DNA of 64,000 nt. Origin: Chryseobacterium tagetis. GTDB taxonomy: Bacteria; Bacteroidota; Bacteroidia; Flavobacteriales; Weeksellaceae. The notes under the pieces were generated by a model. That model saw nothing but the letters and a program-made list of their open reading frames with translations. It did no database searches and was not told the DNA's origin. Where the stretch lies: positions 992,001-1,056,000 of the forward strand of contig NZ_JAERSE020000001.1 of assembly GCF_016735585.2 (NCBI RefSeq), read 5' to 3'. Numbering within the stretch: the stretch's first letter is position 1; every line of letters starts with the position of its first letter. The translations under genes were made by a program, and so were the position numbers. Positions 25,963-35,586 of this stretch are shown here, piece after piece.

Positions 25963-28170
25963 TTATAGTTTGAATTCTAATTTAAGATTGAAAAATCTTC
26001 CTGTAAGACGAACCGGAACCGGATACATCAAGTTGGAATTATAATCGGTAATCCATTGATTAGCAACCGTATTATTAATATTAAAGGCATTGAAAACCTG
26101 AACCCCTAATGTCAACTCTTCAAAATTACTCCAGAAACCGTACGTTTTTTTGTTGTCTTTTCTGTCGATAAATACTTTAGAAAGTCCAAGATCTACTCTT
26201 TTGTATGAAGGTAATGTATTCTGATACTGATAAGGATCTGTAAATACAGGTGCTCCGTTTGGTAATCCCATTGCATAGACCAAAGTAAGGTTTACACGCA
26301 TTGAAGGGAAACTCGGCATATAATCCTGATAGAACATAGCAAATCTCAGTCTCTGATCTGTAGGTCTCGGAATATTTCCTCTTCCATCAATATTTTCGTA
26401 TGCTCTTGCATAACTCGCAGACAACCATGAATCTATTCCCGGAACAAATTCACCATATAATCTGGTATCAATTCCATAGGCATAACCGGAAGCATTGTTC
26501 TGACCCGAGTAACGGATTCTGACATTGTCCATATAATAAGGGATAACATTATCCATTTTCTTATAATAAAGCTCTGTAGTCAGCTTAAATGGTCGGTCAT
26601 ACATCTCAAATTCGTAATCATTTGCCAATACAAGCTGTATGGAACGCTGAGATTTTATATCTGAATTGAAGTTACCTTCTAGGTCTTTAATTTCTTTGTA
26701 AAAAGGTGACTGGTAATAAATACCTCCATTTACTTTAAACAACATATCTGAATCCCAATCCGGTTTTATGGCAAACTGGAATCTCGGAGAAAAAATGGTT
26801 TCTTTATTAAAACTCCAATTGGCAACTCTTGCTCCTACATTTACAAATACTTTACTGCTTCCCCAATAGAATTTCTGAGAATATTGTGCATACGCAGATA
26901 ATCTTGTCGGCTCAATATGATTTTTTCCTGATATACTGTAGAACAGCTCAAGATCTGCTTCATTAAGTCTGGGATCAAGAATATTGGCAGGTCTTGGAGT
27001 ACTGTATCCTGCAGAATCTACCAGCTTCCATTCATTCGTAAGGTCTTTCAGGTTTTCTTTTTCATATTTAAAACCCACCTCAAAATCTGAATTTACATTG
27101 GGTGAAAATCTTGCTCTGAACTGTGTTCCGTATGTTCTTACAAAAAGATCATTTCTTGCACTTTCAATCTGCCCTCCTACATCATACGAAACAACGGGAG
27201 CTCCTGTTGTCTGGTCAAAAGTCTGAAGTTCGTATTGGGAATGAATGGTATAATACTCTTTTTCTCTGTTCTGATAAGAAAAGCTGTCTAGGGTAAATCT
27301 CCATTTATCTGATGGTTTATAGTTCATAGAGAACGTTCCCATCATATTTTTATACATATCCTCTTCTCTTCCCGCATATCCAATATTAACGGTAATAGGC
27401 TGCTGAAGGCTTCCGAAAGTTACGCTTTTTGCTTTAGGCACCATTTCATAGTCATTCTTAGAATAATATCCGATGAATGAAAGTGAAAATTTATCGCTGA
27501 CATGGTAGTTGATATACGACTGGAAATCCCAATAGGTAGGGTTGAAATCGGTATCTTCATTTAAAGTATTCAATACCAAATTGGTATTTCTGTACCTTCC
27601 TGAAAATAAAGCGGTCAGCTTCTTGTTTTTTGAAGCTAAACCAGTTGTTAATCTTCCTCCGATAAGACTTGCTTCTCCGGAAAGTTCAAACTTCTTAGGT
27701 TCTCTGTAGTAAATATTCAGGGCGGAAGACATTTTATCTCCATACCTTGCTTCGAAACCTCCGGCTGAAAAGTTGACTGTAGAAACCATATCCGGATTGA
27801 TGATACTCATCCCTTCCTGCTGAGAATTTCTGATCAGAAAAGGACGGTAAATTTCAATATCATTGATGTAGATAAGGTTTTCATCATAGTTTCCACCACG
27901 AACCATATATTGGGAAGACAGCTCTGTATTGGAGTTTACGGAAGGTAATGTTTTAAGGATCCCTTCAATACCTCCTGAAATACTGGCAACATTCTTAGCA
28001 TCTTTTGCTGAAATTTTCACAGCAGAAAGATCGGATGTATTTCCTGTTTGTTTCTGGAAAACGACTTCTTCAATATAGTTAACTCTAGTTGTTGCAGTAT
28101 CTTTCTTTTTAGTCTGGGAAAATACAAACAGAGGCGCCAACAGGCTCAATGGTAAAACTAGTTTTTTCAA
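25963..28170 (-). CDS. TonB-dependent outer-membrane receptor
   Basis: The 735-aa protein has a signal peptide (LVLPLSLLAPLFVFSQ), an N-terminal plug (about residues 50-170, with ISGGIEGILKTLPSV, YMVRGGNYDENLIYINDIEI and GFEARYGDKMSSALNI) and a long barrel rich in aromatic strands ending FFNLKLEFKL. It lacks the carboxypeptidase-like domain common in Bacteroidetes receptors and lacks a SusD partner, so it is more like a siderophore, metal or vitamin receptor. It starts with TTG at 28170; no early ATG is available. Position beside copper genes makes metal uptake possible but unproven. Confidence 0.9.
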   Translation of the reverse strand: MKKLVLPLSLLAPLFVFSQTKKKDTATTRVNYIEEVVFQKQTGNTSDLSAVKISAKDAKNVASISGGIEGILKTLPSVNSNTELSSQYMVRGGNYDENLIYINDIEIYRPFLIRNSQQEGMSIINPDMVSTVNFSAGGFEARYGDKMSSALNIYYREPKKFELSGEASLIGGRLTTGLASKNKKLTALFSGRYRNTNLVLNTLNEDTDFNPTYWDFQSYINYHVSDKFSLSFIGYYSKNDYEMVPKAKSVTFGSLQQPITVNIGYAGREEDMYKNMMGTFSMNYKPSDKWRFTLDSFSYQNREKEYYTIHSQYELQTFDQTTGAPVVSYDVGGQIESARNDLFVRTYGTQFRARFSPNVNSDFEVGFKYEKENLKDLTNEWKLVDSAGYSTPRPANILDPRLNEADLELFYSISGKNHIEPTRLSAYAQYSQKFYWGSSKVFVNVGARVANWSFNKETIFSPRFQFAIKPDWDSDMLFKVNGGIYYQSPFYKEIKDLEGNFNSDIKSQRSIQLVLANDYEFEMYDRPFKLTTELYYKKMDNVIPYYMDNVRIRYSGQNNASGYAYGIDTRLYGEFVPGIDSWLSASYARAYENIDGRGNIPRPTDQRLRFAMFYQDYMPSFPSMRVNLTLVYAMGLPNGAPVFTDPYQYQNTLPSYKRVDLGLSKVFIDRKDNKKTYGFWSNFEELTLGVQVFNAFNINNTVANQWITDYNSNLMYPVPVRLTGRFFNLKLEFKL

Positions 28171-28210
28171 ACGAAATATTTTAAAATTTCAAACGGTTAA
28201 TTTATAACTT

Positions 28211-28726
28211 TTATTTTATTATTTGGCTCTGCAGGAAAACTTTTGACCATTCTTCCACAAATTTTTCAGGTAAATTCTTTTCTTTTATGGCAGCAATGCA
28301 CGTAAATACATCATTATCACCTTTTGTAAGGTAGTAAACCTGTGATTCTGTAGTTTTTGAATCTTTATAAGAATCAGCTTCCATCGTAAACAGAATGTAC
28401 TCCCGTTCATTTTGTTTATTTCTGGCTAATTCTTTTATTCTTAGATTTTTGGTTTTTGACTTACTCAATTTTTTATGATTATCAAAAAAAGTCTGCAATG
28501 GAACTGAAGCCAGATTTTTAGAAACTAATTTTGTAACAATAATGTCATAGTTATCCCAATTTTGACCTTTCGGAATGTATTCCATCATGATCATCTGATC
28601 ATTTTCCTGTTTTTCTTCCAGATGAAGATTGTATTTTTCAGGTAAAGAAAATTGTAAAGAATCTCTTTTTTGGGCATACACAGACAAAGAAAAAGAGAGT
28701 GATAGGAACAATAAAAATTTCTTCAT
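28211..28726 (-). CDS. Hypothetical secreted protein
   Basis: The 171-aa product has a signal peptide (MKKFLLFLSLSFSLSVYAQ) and a charged mature domain with alternating strands and helices, including QMIMMEYIPKGQNWDNYDII and SQVYYLTKGDNDVFTCIAAI. I recognise no family. Its start overlaps the kdsA stop codon (TAATG), so it is translated from the kdsA transcript and may be coupled to it. A link to the cell envelope is plausible from that context. Confidence 0.75.
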   Translation of the reverse strand: MKKFLLFLSLSFSLSVYAQKRDSLQFSLPEKYNLHLEEKQENDQMIMMEYIPKGQNWDNYDIIVTKLVSKNLASVPLQTFFDNHKKLSKSKTKNLRIKELARNKQNEREYILFTMEADSYKDSKTTESQVYYLTKGDNDVFTCIAAIKEKNLPEKFVEEWSKVFLQSQIIK

Positions 28727-29535
28727 TATAAAATAGCTTCTCTTACTCTTGTCAGTTTTTGTAATAAGTCTTCTAATAAATCAAGTCTTAACATATTCGC
28801 TCCATCAGATAAAGCAGTTTCCGGAGTTGGATGGGTTTCTATGAAAATTCCGTCTGCTCCTACAGCAATTCCTGCTTTGGCTACGGTTTCGATAAGTTCC
28901 GGTCTACCTCCCGTAACACCTGAGCTTTGGTTCGGCTGTTGCAAAGAATGGGTAACATCCAGAATAACCGGAGCATATTCTCTCATGGTAGGAATTCCTC
29001 TGTAATCTACAATAAGATCTGTGTATCCGAAAGAATTTCCTCTTTCAATAATAGCAACTCTTGGGTTATCAGAGTCTGTAATTTTCTGAACGGCAAATTT
29101 CATAGATTCCGGAGAAAGGAATTGTCCTTTTTTCAAACTCACACATTTTCCTGTTTTTGCTGCAGCCACCAAAAGGTCTGTCTGACGTACTAAGAAAGCA
29201 GGAATCTGCAGAACATCCACATATTGAGCTGCCAAAGCCGCATGTTCGTTCTCATGAATATCTGTAGTTGTCGGAATATTGAAAGTTTCTCCTACTTTTT
29301 TAAGGATTTCCAAAGATTTTTCTTCACCAATCGTTGTAAAAGAGTCTACTCTGCTTCTGTTTGCTTTTTTGAAACTCCCTTTAAAAATGTATGGAATATT
29401 ATATTTATTGGTTAATTCTACCACTTTTTCGGCAATTCTAAGAGCCATATCTTCGCCTTCAATAATACAAGGACCGGCAATAAGGAAAAAGTTTTTTGAA
29501 TCTTTGTGATGAATATTATCTAAATACTGAATCAT
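28726..29535 (-). CDS. kdsA: 3-deoxy-8-phosphooctulonate (KDO-8-P) synthase
   Basis: The 269-aa protein matches KdsA throughout: FFLIAGPCIIEGEDMALRIA, IPYIFKGSFKKANRSRVDSF, TTTDIHENEHAALAAQYVDV, LQIPAFLVRQTDLLVAAAKT and VGADGIFIETHPTPETALSD. It condenses phosphoenolpyruvate with arabinose-5-phosphate in the cytoplasm to start KDO synthesis for the lipopolysaccharide core. kdsB, acting two steps later, is at 49603, so the pathway is split. It is the first gene of a pair with the secreted hypothetical protein. Confidence 0.96.
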   Translation of the reverse strand: MIQYLDNIHHKDSKNFFLIAGPCIIEGEDMALRIAEKVVELTNKYNIPYIFKGSFKKANRSRVDSFTTIGEEKSLEILKKVGETFNIPTTTDIHENEHAALAAQYVDVLQIPAFLVRQTDLLVAAAKTGKCVSLKKGQFLSPESMKFAVQKITDSDNPRVAIIERGNSFGYTDLIVDYRGIPTMREYAPVILDVTHSLQQPNQSSGVTGGRPELIETVAKAGIAVGADGIFIETHPTPETALSDGANMLRLDLLEDLLQKLTRVREAIL

Positions 29536-29665
29536 TTTATTTTTTATTAAAAAGTTCAGTAAAAATACTGAGAAAGTTTCAGAATCGGAAATTATTTGAT
29601 GTCTTTAACAGACTATGGTGGTAATAGTTTTATTCTTTGGGATTTTTTATTCTGATTCTTTTTTT

Positions 29666-29735
29666 ATTCTCGCAGATGACACAGATTGCGCAGATTTTTT
29701 TTACCATAAACTCTGCATAGTCTGTGGGAGAATTT
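29666..29735. repeat. Short CAGAT-type intergenic repeats
   Basis: The kdsA/DUF1697 gap contains CGCAGAT, CACAGAT and CGCAGAT spaced 9-10 bases apart, followed by CTCTGCATAGTCTGTGGGAG. Arrays of this kind recur between genes in flavobacterial genomes. No coding frame is present. Confidence 0.5.
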
Positions 29736-29738
29736 AAA

Positions 29739-30263
29739 CTAGAATTTCTTTAAAATCTTTTCAAACGTATTAATATTTCTGCTGGTAAACTGATCTTTCA
29801 GGCTTTTTTTACCCAAAATTTTTCCAAAAGTAGAATCCAGAGTATTTCCTTTAGGAACTTGCCAATAAAAGATATCCTTTACTATTTTAGCATCTTCATT
29901 ATCGGTTTTTGAAGCGTTTTCAAATTCCTGCATTAAAACTTTTTCAACACCAGCGTTTCCAACAAAAGTATAGGAATGAAGATCTTCATTTTTTTCAAAA
30001 GGATTTCCGTTCCAAAACTGTTCTATTTCTTCCTGAGATTTAATAAACAGGTAAGCCTCATATTCGAAATGTTCAGACATAGATTTTTCCAAAATTTCTT
30101 TTAATTCTCCTGCTTTTTTATCTGATGAAAAGACAATATTTCCGGAAGCCAGAATAGAAACCACATCATTCATTCCTTCATTTTTGAATACCTGACAAAC
30201 TTCTGCCATTTTCATATTGGTTCCTTTTACATTGACTCCGCGGAGAAAAGCACAGTATTTCAT
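29739..30263 (-). CDS. DUF1697 family protein
   Basis: The 174-aa protein matches DUF1697: it opens with YCAFLRGVNVKGTNMKMAEV, then NDVVSILASGNIVFSS and a C-terminal FGKILGKKSLKDQFTSRNINT with the typical 'tsRN.nT..kl' ending. The family has an alpha/beta fold and no known function. No signal peptide is present, so it is probably cytoplasmic. It stands alone, although the membrane protein gene upstream is only 32 bases away. Confidence 0.9.
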   Translation of the reverse strand: MKYCAFLRGVNVKGTNMKMAEVCQVFKNEGMNDVVSILASGNIVFSSDKKAGELKEILEKSMSEHFEYEAYLFIKSQEEIEQFWNGNPFEKNEDLHSYTFVGNAGVEKVLMQEFENASKTDNEDAKIVKDIFYWQVPKGNTLDSTFGKILGKKSLKDQFTSRNINTFEKILKKF

Positions 30264-30295
30264 AGGTTGAACTGTTAAGATGTTGAGTTGTTATA

Positions 30296-31789
30296 TTATT
30301 TAATTTTTTCGTATAAATTATAATCTGTTCCGGATGGTTTTAAATGATAAATTTTTTCCAGGATTTTATTCTGACTGTTCAGATGATCCTTGATACGAAA
30401 TTCTTTTAAAAGTCTATAATGAGATTTATAATATTCAGCATCTTTTCCGGTAAACAGATCTTTATAGGAAAGCAGGTATTTAGGTTCTCTTTTCTTTACA
30501 GTATTAATCCAGTAATTGGTTTTATCTTTTTTAATTTCTTCCTGAATCTGTTTATCAACCAACCCTACTTCATCGATTGTTTTTAATTTAGAAAAATAAG
30601 GAACATAACCTGCCGGTTCAAGCAGAATCCATTGTTTTTTATCTTTTTCGTACAGATCCAGATAAAGCCCGATCGATCTTCTGTAGTTCCATTCTCCGTT
30701 TCCTGTTGCTATAGAATGTACGGTCTGAAAAGCCAACATAGGAAGGATATAGAAAACAATAAGCGCGCTTAGCCAAAGGTTTCTTTTTTCTTTCTGCTCC
30801 AACACAAATATAAGAACCGGCACAAAAAGCAGAATCTGTGGCACCCAATAATACCAATCGAAAAGACTTTTCTGTGAAAGAAAAATAATCTGCTTCGTCC
30901 ACGCAAAAATAAAGATCATCCACAGGAATTTATTTCTTTGGGTATGTTCTTTCTGTCTTATTATAAAGACGAAACATACGATTTCAAAAACCGCGACAAG
31001 AATGGTAAAAGGATTGAAATCTCCCGGTAATTTGAGCATTCCCCAAAAGTTACCGTAGTTCAGTCTGAAATAATCCCAGTTTTGCTGTAAAGTGAAGTTA
31101 TTGTCATATCGTAGTTTCTTGGCAACGATTGTATTGTTGATCAGTTCTCCAAAATAAAACCAGTTAAATGCTAATGCAATACTGATTCCCAAAGCTCCTC
31201 CCAGAACGAAACTCCATTTTATTTTTCGATTCCAAAAAGTATCTATAAGGAAAACAATTCCTAAAAAAATAACAGAATCTATTCTAGTAAATAAAATTAA
31301 AACCGGTAAAATAAGTAAAGCCCATTTCTTTTCTTTTTTAAAGCCATAATACAGCAAAGCCATTTCTAAAAAAAACAGAATTCCGTATTCCATCCCTAAG
31401 ATCGAAATCTTAATGGAAGGGGGAAGTATACCAAAAAGAAATATAAAGATTGCTTTGTGCCAAGGATTTTTAAAAAGCAGATGGGAAAGGAATAAACTTC
31501 CTATGCTAAACAGCACGGTATTAAAAATAAGTAACGGTTCTATAAAGTTTTCTTTTCCAAAAATAAGGTTGAAAAAATAGGATACAAAAACATATAAATG
31601 GGTCGTAGAAGCTGAAATTTTCGTTGCCCCGTTGAAGCCTATGACTCCATAATCCATAAGGTTCTGCGCCACCCTCCAAGTAATAAAAGCGTCTTCCTGA
31701 ATATGATGGGTAAGCAAAAAGTAAAGTTTTACAATAATTGCAAAAAAGAGGGCATAAACGGGAAGGTTTTTATTTTTAGATTCGGTCAT
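30296..31789 (-). CDS. GT-C-type membrane glycosyltransferase-like protein
   Basis: The 497-aa protein has about eleven hydrophobic helices and a C-terminal soluble part (from about residue 370). The first loop reads HHIQEDAFITWRVAQNLMDY, with an acidic pair (E-D) at the position of the catalytic aspartate in GT-C glycosyltransferases such as ArnT and PMT. The adjacent gene on the same strand encodes another GT-C-like protein. The donor would be a polyprenyl-phosphate sugar; the acceptor is unknown. TATCTTTG at 31816-31809 gives it its own promoter. Confidence 0.65.
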   Translation of the reverse strand: MTESKNKNLPVYALFFAIIVKLYFLLTHHIQEDAFITWRVAQNLMDYGVIGFNGATKISASTTHLYVFVSYFFNLIFGKENFIEPLLIFNTVLFSIGSLFLSHLLFKNPWHKAIFIFLFGILPPSIKISILGMEYGILFFLEMALLYYGFKKEKKWALLILPVLILFTRIDSVIFLGIVFLIDTFWNRKIKWSFVLGGALGISIALAFNWFYFGELINNTIVAKKLRYDNNFTLQQNWDYFRLNYGNFWGMLKLPGDFNPFTILVAVFEIVCFVFIIRQKEHTQRNKFLWMIFIFAWTKQIIFLSQKSLFDWYYWVPQILLFVPVLIFVLEQKEKRNLWLSALIVFYILPMLAFQTVHSIATGNGEWNYRRSIGLYLDLYEKDKKQWILLEPAGYVPYFSKLKTIDEVGLVDKQIQEEIKKDKTNYWINTVKKREPKYLLSYKDLFTGKDAEYYKSHYRLLKEFRIKDHLNSQNKILEKIYHLKPSGTDYNLYEKIK

Positions 31790-31808
31790 TCTGTATTTTT
31801 AATTGATA

Positions 31809-31816
31809 CAAAGATA
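31809..31816 (-). promoter_or_regulatory. -7 promoter element
   Basis: On the minus strand this reads TATCTTTG, an exact TAnnTTTG, 19 bases before the ATG at 31789. Confidence 0.55.
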
Positions 31817-31846
31817 ATTTTAAAATTTCTGAATATCAACAAATAA

Positions 31847-31870
31847 AAAACGGAACCGAAGTTCCGTTTT
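31847..31870 (-). terminator. Terminator of the DUF2723 gene
   Basis: AAAACGGAAC pairs perfectly with GTTCCGTTTT around a CGAA loop nine bases after the stop codon on the minus strand. Confidence 0.9.
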
Positions 31871-31878
31871 AAAAATAT

Positions 31879-34800
31879 TTACTGTGTTGCTTTTATAATT
31901 GCATTGGTAATCTGCTCTTCTTTTTCTTTGGAGTAAGTGGAGTCATAAGGTTCCATTACATCAAATAAATACTGATAGAAAGGCGTTATCTTTTGTACTT
32001 TTTCAGATTCTTTCATGGCTTTTTCTTTACCCATTTCTTTAAGATTTTCTACAAATCTGTTGAATCTGCTGTCAATAGGTTCTATTGATTTTACCAGATA
32101 ATTATACGCTTTATCTTTCTGTCCTATTTTTCTATATCCATCGGTAACCGCTGAAACGACAAGTGAATATTCCATAGGCTTGCTTCTCATATCTCTGCCT
32201 ATTAGTTTTTGGTCATGAGGACTTAACTTCATATAATATTCGTATTCTTCGAAGATTCCTTTTTTAAGCACTTCTGCTAATTTCAAGGCTTTCTGCTCCT
32301 GACCGGCAACGATATATCCGTATACCATAGAACTTAATGAACGAGGATCATTGAACTTTTCTGCAGGAATTTCTTTTGCAGCAAGATCCAGTAATTCTAA
32401 AGCTTTTGCTTTTTGTCCGCTTAATGCTAATGCTGCTGCTGCTCTACTTGCAGAACTTCTGTAGCTTAGGATATTTGAAGTCGCTGTTTCATCAAAATGA
32501 GTATTCAGATCTTTGAAATTACCCCATCTGTAGTTTTTAACCACATTATAAAGCGAATTTCCATCTACTCTTCCTAAATCTCCGTCCGCAGTTGGAGGGG
32601 TGTGAATCGGTACCAATCTGTAACTGAATCCGTCAAACTGTAAGTATTCATCAAGGTAGAAAATATTTTCACTGTCATAGATTCCTCCTGAAGAGAAGCT
32701 TACCGGTCTTTTCCAGTCAAAGTTCGCAAGAAGGTCAAGCATCATCAGATTACTCTTATATAGTGTATTTGCCTTATAATTGATCATAATCTGATTCGCT
32801 GCATTTGGAAGATCAGCTGCATTGATGATTCCTGCTTTTACCGCATTTTCTTTATTTACAGGTAAAATAAATTTGGTTACTGGAAGGATATTGTATTTTT
32901 CATATTTCTCTTCTCCAAAATACATTTTCAACAATTCATCTTTTTCAGGAGATTTCATTTTGATGAAGTTTAGAGCTTCTTTTAATGTGATAGAATCCTG
33001 AGTAAGATATTTTCTGAATGACTGGAATTCGGTTTCCGGAGCTCCCTGTTGTTTTAGCATTGAGAAGAATCCTTCCCAATCTTCTTTTTTCATCAGATAA
33101 ATCTGATCATTTACTCCGTCTCTGTAGTCATCATGAGTAAGAACTCCAGGAATTCCTGCTGCATTGTAGGTTCTTCTCTTCACCTGATCCAGGTTCCAAG
33201 GAGTAGATGCCAAAGTAAAGTTAACCACTTTCACATCATCACGGAATCTTTCTGTCTCCTGAATTGCCCAAACCGGATAAGTATCGTTGTCCCCGTATAC
33301 GAATAAAACACCGTCTTTAGGTAGAGATTTTAAGATTGAATATCCGTAGTCATAAGATGTATATCTGTTGTGTCTGTTGTGTACATTATAATTCTGGAAG
33401 CCCATCATAAATGGAACTCCTAATAACACAACACCCGCCACCATATTGGCTGCATTAGATTTTACTTTAGATTGTATGAACCAAAGAATAGCTCCTGCTC
33501 CCAAACCGATCCATATTGCAAAAACGTAGAACGAGCCAACCATTGCATAATCTCTTTCTCTTGGTTCAAAAGGTTTTACTCCTGTATAGAAAATAATCCC
33601 CACACTCATTATAATAAAGATGGAAAGCATAGCATAGAATCTTCCGAAATCTCTGTTTAACTGGAAAAAGAATCCAATCAAACCTAAAATTAACGGTAAG
33701 AAGAAAAACTTAACAGTACTTTCATTCTTATATTTTGCAGGCATTGCTTCCTGATTTCCCCACATTGCGTTATCAATAAAAGGGATTCCAGAGATCCAGT
33801 TTCCTCTTGTATTTTCAGTGCTTCCTTCTAAATCATTTTGTCTTCCAACAAAATTCCAGAACAAGTATCTTACAAAATAATATCCGTTTTGGAATGTGAT
33901 AAAGTAATCCATATTCTGAGCAAGTGAAGGCTTCTGTACGTTAATCAGATCATAAGGTTTTACTTTAAGGTAATCCGATGCTGTAATCGTTCCGTCTTCA
34001 TATTTTCCTCTCAGCTCTTCAAAAATCTGTTTTGCCTGCGGATCATCAGCAATATCTGCATTGTCATAGTTGAATGTAAAATCAGGCGCACCATACATAG
34101 AAATGTAATTGGCCATTACCTGTTTATCTTCACTAAACATTCTAGGCATCAAGCTTACATGCGACTTGCTAAATACATAGTTGAATCTGTCTCCGGTTTT
34201 TCTGTACGTTCCGCTCTTTTCGTCTTTCTCGTAAATATCACCAGTTTTAACTGTTTTAAAGCTTCCGTCTTCATTTTTCTCAATTCCTTTTGCATCTAAA
34301 AACGCAGTATAGTTTTGCCCGTATATCGTAGGCCAGTCCCCATATTGTTCTCTGTTATAATAATCCAGCATACCAATTGCCGTATCAGGATCATTAAGGT
34401 TCATTGGCGGATTTGCATTCGCTCTGATAGGAATCACCATCCAGCAAGAGAAACCGATAATCATATAAACGATAGATAATGAAATCGTCTGAAATACATT
34501 CTTTTTAGATTTTCTTGCATACTTGATAAGGAAGTAGCAAATCGCAACCATTAAAATAAATGCAACGATTGTTCCTGAATGGAAAGGAAGTCCTAAACCA
34601 TTTACAAAGAAAATCTCAAGCTTACCGAACATCGTCATGATCAATGGGAAGATAATTTTGAAAACTATAATTAAAATTCCCAGAGTAATCAAGTTAGCCC
34701 AGATAAAATTCTTCCAGGTAAACTTATAGTTTCTTGCATAATACACTAAGCAAACTGCCGGAATTGCCAACATACACATCATATGCACCCCTACAGAAAG

Positions 34801-35364
34801 ACCAAGAATGAAGAAAATAAGAATAATCCATCTTTCGTTGGCAGCATCTTTATATTCATTCTCCCATTTAGTAATCAACCAAACCAATAAAGCAATAAAC
34901 ATAGAAGCCATAGAATATACTTCTCCTTCTACCGCAGAAAACCAGAATGTATCTGAAAAGGTAAAGCATAAAGCCCCTACCGCCCCTGCAAAAAGAATAG
35001 AAATTTCCTGATGTTTTGTTACTTCTTCAAAATCTTTGTTCAGAAGTCTTCTTACCAAATGAGTGATCGTCCAGAACAAAAACAAAATTGTAAATGCACT
35101 GAATAATGCAGACATTCCATTAATAACAATTGAATAATGCTCACCATTTCCAAAAGCAAAAATAGCTGCTACTGCGCCCACAATCTGGAACAAGGCTGCT
35201 CCCGGTGCGTGTGTCACTTCCAGCTTTACTGCCGAAGAAATATATTCCCCACAATCCCAAAAACTAAAATTGGGCTCTATGGTCGAAAGGTAAGTGAAAA
35301 ATGCAATGACAAAAATCACCCATCCGAGAAAGGTGTTCCATTGCCTAAAAGTCCAGTTTTTCAT
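31879..35364 (-). CDS. DUF2723/GT117-family membrane protein with C-terminal TPR region
   Basis: The 1161-aa protein begins with the DUF2723 pattern: WTFRQWNTFLGWVIFVIAFF, LSTIEPNFSFWDCGEYISSA (the acidic DCGE motif in the first loop) and VTHAPGAALFQIVGAVAAIF. Around twelve membrane helices follow in the first 680 residues, then a soluble half with helical repeats (KALELLDLAAKEIPAEKF, YIVAGQEQKALKLAEVL). DUF2723 proteins are now placed in glycosyltransferase family 117, and are suspected O-glycosyltransferases for secreted proteins in Bacteroidetes. It is transcribed alone and ends in a strong hairpin. Confidence 0.9.
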   Translation of the reverse strand: MKNWTFRQWNTFLGWVIFVIAFFTYLSTIEPNFSFWDCGEYISSAVKLEVTHAPGAALFQIVGAVAAIFAFGNGEHYSIVINGMSALFSAFTILFLFWTITHLVRRLLNKDFEEVTKHQEISILFAGAVGALCFTFSDTFWFSAVEGEVYSMASMFIALLVWLITKWENEYKDAANERWIILIFFILGLSVGVHMMCMLAIPAVCLVYYARNYKFTWKNFIWANLITLGILIIVFKIIFPLIMTMFGKLEIFFVNGLGLPFHSGTIVAFILMVAICYFLIKYARKSKKNVFQTISLSIVYMIIGFSCWMVIPIRANANPPMNLNDPDTAIGMLDYYNREQYGDWPTIYGQNYTAFLDAKGIEKNEDGSFKTVKTGDIYEKDEKSGTYRKTGDRFNYVFSKSHVSLMPRMFSEDKQVMANYISMYGAPDFTFNYDNADIADDPQAKQIFEELRGKYEDGTITASDYLKVKPYDLINVQKPSLAQNMDYFITFQNGYYFVRYLFWNFVGRQNDLEGSTENTRGNWISGIPFIDNAMWGNQEAMPAKYKNESTVKFFFLPLILGLIGFFFQLNRDFGRFYAMLSIFIIMSVGIIFYTGVKPFEPRERDYAMVGSFYVFAIWIGLGAGAILWFIQSKVKSNAANMVAGVVLLGVPFMMGFQNYNVHNRHNRYTSYDYGYSILKSLPKDGVLFVYGDNDTYPVWAIQETERFRDDVKVVNFTLASTPWNLDQVKRRTYNAAGIPGVLTHDDYRDGVNDQIYLMKKEDWEGFFSMLKQQGAPETEFQSFRKYLTQDSITLKEALNFIKMKSPEKDELLKMYFGEEKYEKYNILPVTKFILPVNKENAVKAGIINAADLPNAANQIMINYKANTLYKSNLMMLDLLANFDWKRPVSFSSGGIYDSENIFYLDEYLQFDGFSYRLVPIHTPPTADGDLGRVDGNSLYNVVKNYRWGNFKDLNTHFDETATSNILSYRSSASRAAAALALSGQKAKALELLDLAAKEIPAEKFNDPRSLSSMVYGYIVAGQEQKALKLAEVLKKGIFEEYEYYMKLSPHDQKLIGRDMRSKPMEYSLVVSAVTDGYRKIGQKDKAYNYLVKSIEPIDSRFNRFVENLKEMGKEKAMKESEKVQKITPFYQYLFDVMEPYDSTYSKEKEEQITNAIIKATQ

Positions 35365-35548
35365 AGTATAAAATCAATTATGCGAAAATAATGTTTTTAG
35401 ATCATTCTATGGGGATTTTAACAAAATTTAAAAATTTTGGCGTAGTATTTGCCAAGCCTGTATAGCGAAAATTACAAAATAAAAATTTTTTTTTATTTAA
35501 TCAATAGTTTGAAACCCAACAAAAGTTTAAAAATTATTTATTTTTTTG

Positions 35549-35556
35549 TATTTTTG
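35549..35556 (+). promoter_or_regulatory. -7 promoter element of the cysteine synthase-like gene
   Basis: TATTTTTG fits TAnnTTTG and lies 30 bases before the ATG at 35587. Confidence 0.5.
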
Positions 35557-35586
35557 CCGTCAGATTTTTATTGAAAATAACAAATA

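Noticed and set aside
35365..35586. Riboswitch before the cysteine synthase-like gene
   Set aside because: The leader is short and AT-rich with no conserved aptamer motifs; only a promoter element is visible.
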